Both the position numbers and the translations under genes were made by a program. From positions 1 through 64,000 of the forward strand of contig NZ_KB904055.1 of assembly GCF_000379905.1 (NCBI RefSeq): a stretch of DNA of 64,000 bases, in the 5' to 3' direction. How positions within the stretch are numbered: the first letter of the stretch is position 1; the number at the start of each line of letters is the position of its first letter. Positions 57,363-64,000 of this stretch are shown in pieces. Under the pieces are notes generated by a model, which saw only the letters and a list, made by a program, of their open reading frames with translations, had not been told where the DNA came from and searched no databases. The DNA comes from Rodentibacter pneumotropicus DSM 21403 (GTDB taxonomy: Bacteria > Pseudomonadota > Gammaproteobacteria > Enterobacterales > Pasteurellaceae).

Positions 57363-57851
57363 TTAAGGGTAAGAAGGAGGATCTACTTTACCATTCAAAT
57401 TAATTGCACCTGTTGGAATATAGTAAGTATGATGACCATACTCACGCATTACTTTTTTAGTGTGTTCCCAGCGACAAGAACAATCATTTGGGTTTTGGTT
57501 TATTGAAAATAATTTAAAATGAGGAATACCTTGCCCTCCATTATTTCGAGCTCCATCAACGCCTATTTGAACAGTTCTTGGACCAATATAACCTATAGTT
57601 CCTACTGGATAAGGTTTACAAGGCGGACACTTCTTCTTATCACATTTAGAGGTGTTTTCCGATTTAGCTTGTGTAGCAGACTGAGCCTTATCATGCTCTT
57701 CCTTCGCATCCATAATACCCGCTGCAATAAGAATGCCTGTTAAAGCTGTTCCTACATACGCCAATCCTTCCAAAATCCAAGGGACTGCCGGTGCAAGTGC
57801 CGGCGCAAATAATCCCAAGGGATCCGTTTGATTTCTGCACCGTTCCCTCAA
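57363..57851 (-). CDS. Orphan Rhs C-terminal toxin tip, out of frame with its core
   Basis: The frame encodes the Rhs junction DPLGL followed by FAPALAPAVPWILEGLAYVG (a hydrophobic segment). Then comes a cysteine cluster KCDKKKCPPCKPYPVGTIGY and a tip ending HFKLFSINQNPNDCSCRWEH and beyond. CPPC-PVGTI linkers leading into NQNP-N-C-C-W sequences are common in Rhs and other polymorphic toxins. The toxic activity is not identifiable. It has no proper start and is shifted from the core frame near 57820-57860, so it is probably silent unless recombined onto an intact core. Its immunity candidate follows. Confidence 0.7.
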   Translation of the reverse strand: MRERCRNQTDPLGLFAPALAPAVPWILEGLAYVGTALTGILIAAGIMDAKEEHDKAQSATQAKSENTSKCDKKKCPPCKPYPVGTIGYIGPRTVQIGVDGARNNGGQGIPHFKLFSINQNPNDCSCRWEHTKKVMREYGHHTYYIPTGAINLNGKVDPPSYP

Positions 57852-58366
57852 ACCGATACAAATTCATCCCACCTTTCAACCCTATCGGGTCCTGTGTCGT
57901 AAACCGCCCTGTTATCGGGTCATAGTAGCGCAGGAAGTTATAGTGCAACCCCGTTTCTTCATCATAGTATTGGTTTTGTAACCGAAACGGCTGGTGGGTG
58001 CCTGCCGTATTTTTCGGGTAGCGCTCTCGGATAAGAGCACCCCAAGCATCATAACGCCCCCGCCAAATCAGTTTACCATCACTGTCCGTCATCTCCCTCG
58101 GGATGCCGATTTGGTCACAGTGGAAGTAATTGACCTCGTGCTCAATCCGGTTGCCCTGTCCGTCCGTGCGGGCAAGACATTGCGCCAGTGGCTCATAGCT
58201 ATTTGGGTGGCGGTAAATATAGGTGAAAGTGCGGTCGGTTTCGGTGCCGTTTTTGTGGTCATGTCGGATTTCCTGCACCAAGTGCGAACCGTCCCAGATA
58301 AATTCGCTGTGTAACGCTTTTTCGCCCCCGTTGTTCAGTTTCCATTTGGCTAGCCGTCTGCATCTA
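57841..58366 (-). pseudogene. Displaced Rhs core fragment (second copy)
   Basis: This half-kilobase is nearly identical to the 3' core of the large VgrG-Rhs gene (59115-59626): LAKWKLN, GSHLVQEIRHD, HCDQIGIPREM, NQYYDEETGLHYNFLRYYDP and TQDPIGLKGGMNLY. It has no 5' part. It begins at 58359, directly abutting the 3' end of the membrane immunity gene. After NLYRF the frame shifts, so the adjoining tip (57363-57851) is in another frame. This is a typical orphan rhs module left after tip displacement. Confidence 0.88.
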
Positions 58367-58675
58367 ATATGCAATAAGATCATAGCTCAATAAAATAGAA
58401 GTTATAATAAAGAAAATAAAATAGGATAAAATCATCATAATTATCATATTTAACATCAAAACTAAATAACTGACATATGCTTTACCAGAAAACTTTATAT
58501 AAACTTGATAAATAAAAAAAATAATTGGTGTATATATAAATAAAATAGTATTTTTATCCATGTAAAGCCAAAACAAATACATAAACCTATCATTAACCAA
58601 AAGAGATAAAATACTCATTAAAGAAACATAAATAATAATATATACATTTTGAATCATTAACTCTAATTTTCCCAT
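58364..58675 (-). CDS. Small membrane protein, candidate immunity to the VgrG-Rhs toxin tip
   Basis: This 103-residue, very hydrophobic protein has three or four membrane segments (YIIIYVSLMSILSLLV, TILFIYTPIIFFIYQVYI and the long AYVSYLVLMLNMIIMMILSY region). Its ATG is 2 bp after the VgrG-Rhs stop, with AAGGTGA as RBS inside the toxin gene. Its 3' end runs into the displaced rhs core. Low GC and position mark it as the cognate immunity gene. A membrane location suggests the toxin acts at or across the inner membrane. No family is recognised. Confidence 0.7.
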   Translation of the reverse strand: MGKLELMIQNVYIIIYVSLMSILSLLVNDRFMYLFWLYMDKNTILFIYTPIIFFIYQVYIKFSGKAYVSYLVLMLNMIIMMILSYFIFFIITSILLSYDLIAY

Positions 58676-58677
58676 AT

Positions 58678-61600
58678 TTACTTCACCTTCTTAATTTTTA
58701 AGATGTCTTTTTCTACTTCTGTTGCAAAATCTTGACAATTATTCATTAATAAACTGTAATTATCATTACCAAAAACTGGATTATTTCTTATTACTATTTC
58801 CCCATTATCTGCTTTCTCTAAAGTTGGTTTCGTTCTATTTTTCACATTATTTACAGCTTGCCTCATAGTCTCATCATCATAATGAGTGCTAGAACATTTA
58901 TATCCTTGTATTGAAGTCTCAGAGAATAGTCCATCTCCACCATATCCTATATTAGTTCCATCATCATAAAAAATATGTTCATGAAAGAATCCTAAATCTA
59001 AACCACCTCTAAAATTAGGATCTATATCACTGCTTCCAGGAAGAGCTTTCAAGGCTCTAGTACAAAAGCGTGCTAATCCCAAAGGATCAACCCATGCCTG
59101 TACATTAGGTGCAAATTGATAAAGATTCATCCCACCTTTCAACCCTATCGGGTCCTGTGTCATAAACCGCCCTGTTATCGGGTCATAGTAACGCAGGAAG
59201 TTATAATGCAACCCCGTTTCTTCGTCATAGTATTGGTTTTGTAACCGAAACGGCTGGTGGATGCCTGCCGTATTTTTCGGGTAGCGCTCTCGGATAAAAC
59301 CGCCCCAAGCATCATAACGCCCCCGCCAAATCAGTTTACCATCACTGTCCGTCATCTCCCTCGGGATGCCGATTTGGTCACAGTGGAAATAGTTGACCTC
59401 GTGCTCAATCCGGTTTCCCTGTCCGTCCGTGCGGGCAAGACATTGCGCCAGCGGCTCATAGCTGTTCGGGTGGCAGTAAATATAGGTGAAAGTGCGGTCG
59501 GTTTCTGTGCCGTTTTTGTAGTCATGTCGGATTTCCTGCACCAAGTGCGAACCGTCCCAGATAAATTCGCTGTGTAACGCTTTTTCGCCCCCTTTGTTCA
59601 GTTTCCATTTGGCTAACCGTCTGCCCAACGGGTCATAATCATACCCCCAACTTTCCTGTTTGTAACGGGTGTAAATCTCCGCTTTTATCAGCCGATTTTT
59701 TAAATCATAGGTATAACGTTGGTAATCATCCTCTGCCCATTTGCGCTCAATCAGATTCCCCAAACTGTCATAGGTAAAACGAATACCTTGATAATTAACC
59801 ACCCGGTTGTCGTGAACCTTTTCCGTCGGGCTATTGACGAGGTTATGTGCCGGGTCAAAATAAAAACCTTGGACTTGAGGTTGAGAATGCCCTTGACTCT
59901 CCGCTTTGGCAATCCGCCCCAGATTGTCATACTGATATTGCGTCTGTTGCGGTGCCTCAAACGGTTTAGGCGGGAACGCCGTGCGCGTTTGGGTCAGATT
60001 ACCCAGACTGTCGTAGCCGTAAGTGCGGTCAATTTGTGCGCCGTTTTGGCTGTGGGCAAGCCCCGCCTGCTGTTGCACCAACCGTCCCATCTCGTCATAA
60101 CGGTAACGCTCAGTCAGCTGCCCCTGGCTTCGAACAATTTCACGATGAAGATTATCCCGCGCCATTTCACTGATGAGTTGATGATTGAGCTTGATACCCG
60201 ATAAATGTCCCGTACCATAGTAAAAATAACCTATACTATCCCCCGACGGCAGGCTGGTTTTTAAGCGGTTGCCATTCCCATCATAATCATAGGCAAGCCG
60301 CTTCCCTCCCTGACTTTCTTCCACTAAACGCCCTATCGCATCATAACGAAAATCAATCTGCTGCCCGCCACTTTCGACCGCACTCATCCGTCCGTTTAAA
60401 TCAAACCGGAATCGGGTTTGGTGGGTGCTCTCTCCCTGACGGATAACCTCTTCGGTCAGCTGTCCCAAGCTATCGTACCTAAATTCCGCTATCCGTATCG
60501 CCGCTTTATTCCTCTCTCCACGTTCCGTCACACCATAATCCATGCGACGCATCAGATTCCCCTGTCGGTCATATTCATACTGCGTGAGCTTATCATCAAA
60601 CCCCTTCGCCCAAATCACCCTGTCCAATTCGTCATACACAAAACGGTAGGTGGCGTGGTTTTCGTTAGTCAGCCCGACCAGTCTCCCTGCTACGTCATAA
60701 CCATAGTGAAAGTGATGACCTTGTACATTGGTTTTTATACTGAGTAAGCCGTCAGCCCGGTATTGATAGCGGGTTCGGTTGCCCTGTGGGTCAATCACCT
60801 CTGTCATACGCCCCGCCTTGTCGTAGCGGTAAGCGGTGCGCTCTTGATTCGGTAACACCATGGCTATCAGCTGTTGTCGTTCGTTGTAGTCATAGCGGGT
60901 GGTGTGACCCTGCGCATCCGTTTGTGCGGTAAGTTGCCCCCATTCGTTATAACAAAAACGGCTTTGATTGCCCGAACAGTCCGTCACTTGGCTCAGTTGA
61001 TAGTTGTCATCATACGCAAACAAGGTATCATTACCCAACGGGTCGGTACTGGAAGTCAGAAGTCCTTTGTCATTATAGACATACTGCGTTTTTTGATTTA
61101 ACGCATCAAGGCGTTCAATCACGTTGCCCCTGTCGTCATAATGATAACGGGTCAGGTTGCCAAGCGCATCCGTTTGTCCCGTTAAACGACCCTCATTGTC
61201 ATACATAAAATACAACATCGCATTATCCGGGCGGGTCAGTTTCGTCATCTGTCCCTGTGGGTTGTATTCAAAATAACGATGTTGCCCGGAGGCGTCGGTC
61301 TGCCGTAACACCCGACCCAGCTTATCCCGCTCAAACAACACAGCCTGACCATCCTTTGACACCTGCTTGACCAGTTCATTGTGCTCATCAAAGTGATATT
61401 CTTCACGTCTGCCCAGCACATCGCTCACCACCGTGTGGCCCGGAAAATAAGCAAATTCCCAACGTTCACCCAGACTGGTCGTATTGCGAATCACTTTGCC
61501 CCTTGGCGTATATTCGTCATACTCATAAGCAGACACTAAACCTGCCGCATCTTCATGAGAAATCATCAGGTGATGCCGATAGCCGAATTGACGGACAATA

Positions 61601-64000
61601 TTGCCTAAGCCGTCTTTCACCCAAATTAAATCCCCTTCGCTATTGTAGCCATAAGAGACTAATTGACGGGCAGATAAAGGGGCGGCAAGGAGCGTCTCGA
61701 CACCGTCGGAAAGTGCGGTCGGATTTTTCGCTGTTTTTTGTAGCCCTTCCTGTAATTGACTCAGGTCTATATCGGAAAAGGATTGTGTCAGTAAATACAC
61801 AGCGGTCAGTCGCCATTGTGGTGAGACATCGTCGTGTTCAGACCCATCTATCTGTGGTGTGGTAGCGTGTGGGGTGATGTGTAGTATCCTATTTGTTGTT
61901 TCAGCATTGTCGGTCAGATTGGTAAACTGCAACCCAAACACCCGCCCATTGCCGTCCACAACCGCATAAGGTAGGTTATCCTGCCCGTATAAGAACTGTT
62001 GGCGATTACCATGATTATCCCCAATCTGCGTGAGCACAAAATTCCTGTTTCCACCCTGACGGGTAAAGGTAAAATGCACCATTTTATCCGACGAGGAAAG
62101 ACGAACCGTCTCGGCAGATAAACGCTGCACCCAAATCTGCTCCGCCTGAATATACACCGGTATCCCGTCATTCATCATTGACGGCAACCTAATCTCCCGT
62201 CCCTGCTCGTCAAGATAAACCAACTGCTCAATGTGCACGACGGATTGACTCGTCCTCTCAATGTTCGCCTCCCCCTCTGCCGCCATATCGCCCATCAGCG
62301 TTTCCGCCGATATTGCCGTTAAACGGGATTCGATACGTTGACTGCCGTTCACCAACCAGCCCTGACCCAGCCAACCAATATGGGATACATCGGAATAATA
62401 ACTTCGCCGCCAACTCAGCGGCATTAAACCCGGAAGCGCAAAATCCACTTCATGGCTTAACAACTTAATCCCCAAAATCGGATTCACCGGACGTCCCACC
62501 GCCGCAGCCTGTTTACACGCAACACATTCGCCTTCCACCGAACGTCCGCCCGCCACGGCGTTGTCTTTCACCGTCAACGGCCCTTCAATCGTCACTACGC
62601 CTTTTAACGTAATCCCTTTTTCATTCAGGTGAATCTCGCCGCCTCGGCTTTCCAGTCGGATTTCATCTTTGCCGGTCACGTGCATATTTTGACTGATAAG
62701 CGTCAAGCGTTCTGCGGTACTCAAATGCGTATTGTGGCTGACGTCAATCTTATAATCCTTGCCCACCGTTAAACCATAATCCTGTCCCACTATTTCATGT
62801 TGGTCTAGCAAGACGTTTAGGCTGCGCATCATGCCCACATTGTGCAACTCATTCATCACAATGTTGGTCATCCGGTTAAAGCCCACCGTGAGCAACTCAT
62901 TTTGTTTTATCGTCTGCGAACGGTTTTTCCCCACCGTAATTTTTTCATTACGTCCGACCTTCTCCGTCCGATTGCGTCCCACTTTCGTGGTCTCATCATG
63001 ATTCACGACGTTATTTTGGTCTCTTTGCGCATGAAGAAAGACTTCTTCTTTATCTTTTTCATCCTCAAAACGCAATTCGTTAAAGCCGTTACCCTTATGC
63101 GTCTTCGACTTTATCGTCATCCGCGTTTTATGCTCCGGCAAAGGATACGGCGGCTCCGTCGTACTGTGATAAGTCCGTCCTGTGATTATCGGTTGGTCCG
63201 GGTCGCCTTCTAAAAAGCTGACAATCACCTCGTGACCGATTCGCGGTATCATCATCGCACCAAACTGCGCACCCGCCCAGCCCTGACTCACCCGTACCCA
63301 GCAGGAACTGTGTTCGTTGTTGTTACCCAATCTGTCCCACGGGAACTGTATCTTGACCCGACCCCAGCGGTCACAATATATCTCTTCTCCCGCCGGTCCC
63401 ACCACATGGGCCACCTGCTGACCGTCCACCTTGGGCTTCTGCTGTGGTGTCGGACGCCACGCCTTACCGCGCGGTATCAGTTTGATGGTGTTTTCATAAC
63501 GGTTGCCCGCCTCCCCCGCTTCTTCCTCCAATACGCCGCTTTGCCAACCTCGGTGTACCACCCCCACCACTAACCAATCCTGATTAAATCGTGCCCGTCT
63601 ATGCCCGGTTAAACTAAAGCAATACCCCGGCATCACGCGCAGGTCATCACTTTTTGCCTGCGCCACTTCCGCTTCCCGTTGTTCGTATTCCAATCGGTAG
63701 CGGCTAAACGGTTCACCTTGTTCATCCCGTTTATAACGTCCCGGATAATCATAACGCTCATATTGCCCGACCCGATGCTCGCCCAACACATTCGCGATAT
63801 TATGAACCGCTTGATGCTCCTGATTGTAACGTGGATTCGTAAACGTATAATCACGCAGGGTTTGCCGGGTTGAACCCAGTGTTTCCTCATAATCCCAATG
63901 CCAAACCGCCGCCTGCGGACGCTCGCCTGACGGCATCCCATTGTACAATAACTCTCCCTTGGTCTCCGCGAGCGCCGCACTGTTACAAAAGTGTAAAATA
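58678..64000 (-). CDS. VgrG-Rhs fusion, type VI secretion spike with Rhs cage and toxin tip (5' end outside window)
   Basis: The frame is open from the window edge, with no stop up to 64000, and encodes more than 1,770 residues. Counting from the TTG at 63948, residues 1-170 are gp27-like VgrG sequence (MPSGERPQAAVWHWDYEETL). Residues 175-290 form the gp5 OB domain (DRWGRVKIQFPWDRLG, GHEVIVSFLEGDPDQPIITG). Residues 300-460 form the repetitive spike (VGRNRTEKVGRNEKITVGKN). From about 475 the Rhs entry domain (NPILGIKLLSHEVDFALPG) leads into many YD repeats and the core end TQDPIGLKGGMNLY. DPLGL precedes a 131-residue tip with FFHEHIFYDDG and NNCQDFATEV. No PAAR domain is seen. Immunity and displaced rhs modules follow. 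Confidence 0.93.
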   Translation of the reverse strand, partial: ILHFCNSAALAETKGELLYNGMPSGERPQAAVWHWDYEETLGSTRQTLRDYTFTNPRYNQEHQAVHNIANVLGEHRVGQYERYDYPGRYKRDEQGEPFSRYRLEYEQREAEVAQAKSDDLRVMPGYCFSLTGHRRARFNQDWLVVGVVHRGWQSGVLEEEAGEAGNRYENTIKLIPRGKAWRPTPQQKPKVDGQQVAHVVGPAGEEIYCDRWGRVKIQFPWDRLGNNNEHSSCWVRVSQGWAGAQFGAMMIPRIGHEVIVSFLEGDPDQPIITGRTYHSTTEPPYPLPEHKTRMTIKSKTHKGNGFNELRFEDEKDKEEVFLHAQRDQNNVVNHDETTKVGRNRTEKVGRNEKITVGKNRSQTIKQNELLTVGFNRMTNIVMNELHNVGMMRSLNVLLDQHEIVGQDYGLTVGKDYKIDVSHNTHLSTAERLTLISQNMHVTGKDEIRLESRGGEIHLNEKGITLKGVVTIEGPLTVKDNAVAGGRSVEGECVACKQAAAVGRPVNPILGIKLLSHEVDFALPGLMPLSWRRSYYSDVSHIGWLGQGWLVNGSQRIESRLTAISAETLMGDMAAEGEANIERTSQSVVHIEQLVYLDEQGREIRLPSMMNDGIPVYIQAEQIWVQRLSAETVRLSSSDKMVHFTFTRQGGNRNFVLTQIGDNHGNRQQFLYGQDNLPYAVVDGNGRVFGLQFTNLTDNAETTNRILHITPHATTPQIDGSEHDDVSPQWRLTAVYLLTQSFSDIDLSQLQEGLQKTAKNPTALSDGVETLLAAPLSARQLVSYGYNSEGDLIWVKDGLGNIVRQFGYRHHLMISHEDAAGLVSAYEYDEYTPRGKVIRNTTSLGERWEFAYFPGHTVVSDVLGRREEYHFDEHNELVKQVSKDGQAVLFERDKLGRVLRQTDASGQHRYFEYNPQGQMTKLTRPDNAMLYFMYDNEGRLTGQTDALGNLTRYHYDDRGNVIERLDALNQKTQYVYNDKGLLTSSTDPLGNDTLFAYDDNYQLSQVTDCSGNQSRFCYNEWGQLTAQTDAQGHTTRYDYNERQQLIAMVLPNQERTAYRYDKAGRMTEVIDPQGNRTRYQYRADGLLSIKTNVQGHHFHYGYDVAGRLVGLTNENHATYRFVYDELDRVIWAKGFDDKLTQYEYDRQGNLMRRMDYGVTERGERNKAAIRIAEFRYDSLGQLTEEVIRQGESTHQTRFRFDLNGRMSAVESGGQQIDFRYDAIGRLVEESQGGKRLAYDYDGNGNRLKTSLPSGDSIGYFYYGTGHLSGIKLNHQLISEMARDNLHREIVRSQGQLTERYRYDEMGRLVQQQAGLAHSQNGAQIDRTYGYDSLGNLTQTRTAFPPKPFEAPQQTQYQYDNLGRIAKAESQGHSQPQVQGFYFDPAHNLVNSPTEKVHDNRVVNYQGIRFTYDSLGNLIERKWAEDDYQRYTYDLKNRLIKAEIYTRYKQESWGYDYDPLGRRLAKWKLNKGGEKALHSEFIWDGSHLVQEIRHDYKNGTETDRTFTYIYCHPNSYEPLAQCLARTDGQGNRIEHEVNYFHCDQIGIPREMTDSDGKLIWRGRYDAWGGFIRERYPKNTAGIHQPFRLQNQYYDEETGLHYNFLRYYDPITGRFMTQDPIGLKGGMNLYQFAPNVQAWVDPLGLARFCTRALKALPGSSDIDPNFRGGLDLGFFHEHIFYDDGTNIGYGGDGLFSETSIQGYKCSSTHYDDETMRQAVNNVKNRTKPTLEKADNGEIVIRNNPVFGNDNYSLLMNNCQDFATEVEKDILKIKKVK

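Noticed and set aside
59700-61600. Tandem DNA repeat or CRISPR-like array in the rhs gene
   Set aside because: The periodicity is that of degenerate YD protein repeats. There are no identical repeats with unique spacers, here or elsewhere in the window.
62400-62620. PAAR domain at the VgrG-Rhs junction
   Set aside because: The junction segment (GRSVEGECVACKQAAAVGRPVN) lacks the PAAR repeats and leads straight into the Rhs entry domain.

Overview
The window is ordinary chromosomal DNA of a Pasteurellaceae bacterium. The Hin-type DNA uptake signal core AAGTGCGGT (or its complement ACCGCACTT) recurs throughout, alone and as inverted pairs that form terminators. This places the organism in the Haemophilus/Aggregatibacter/Pasteurella side of the family rather than the Actinobacillus pleuropneumoniae side (core ACAAGCGGT). 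I do not name a species.

Layout. 1-0.5 kb: right end of an IS21-family element (istB tail) next to a tRNA-Ile2 (CAT) gene. 0.58-4.7 kb: glyS and glyQ separated by a small lipoprotein gene and a haem-binding beta-barrel gene, with a DUF559 gene scar beside glyS. 4.9-6.9 kb: a TonB-dependent receptor. 6.95-13.9 kb: the housekeeping block murJ-ribF-ileS-lspA-ispH on the minus strand, divergent from rpsT. 14.6-21.1 kb: srmB, trmN6, pnuC, rapA, rluA. 21.2-22.7 kb: a glucose-family PTS EIICB. 22.95-23.27 kb: the scar of a deleted operon, a signal-peptide stub joined to the tail of a QseC-like sensor kinase.

23.4-39.1 kb holds a complete myo-inositol catabolic locus. IolG, E, D, B, C and A are present, with an aldolase-type DUF2090 domain fused to IolC, an RpiR-type regulator, a second Gfo/Idh dehydrogenase and a sugar-type ABC importer with two tandem, paralogous binding proteins. 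Together they would import inositol and convert it to DHAP, acetyl-CoA and CO2. The two divergent promoter regions share a regulatory-looking motif pair.

39.2-45.1 kb: rnr-rlmB, brnQ and nhaA. 45.57-52.87 kb: a ketone-body / short-chain fatty acid island (LysR regulator, atoDAEB, 3-hydroxybutyrate dehydrogenase, GntP-family permease). It lies between a degenerate copy of the 3' end of uvrA (45.40-45.54 kb) and the intact uvrA, so it looks like a recombination-mediated insertion between nhaA and uvrA. uvrA and ssb are divergent around a LexA-type SOS box.

56.5-64.0 kb is a polymorphic-toxin locus on the minus strand. A very large ORF, open at the right window edge, fuses VgrG (type VI secretion spike) directly to an Rhs/YD-repeat cage with a C-terminal toxin tip that looks like a permuted papain/LRAT-type cysteine enzyme. 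A small membrane immunity candidate follows. Downstream are one displaced, frameshifted Rhs core with a different tip and its own immunity candidate, then a shorter core remnant. This locus is the most unusual part of the window.
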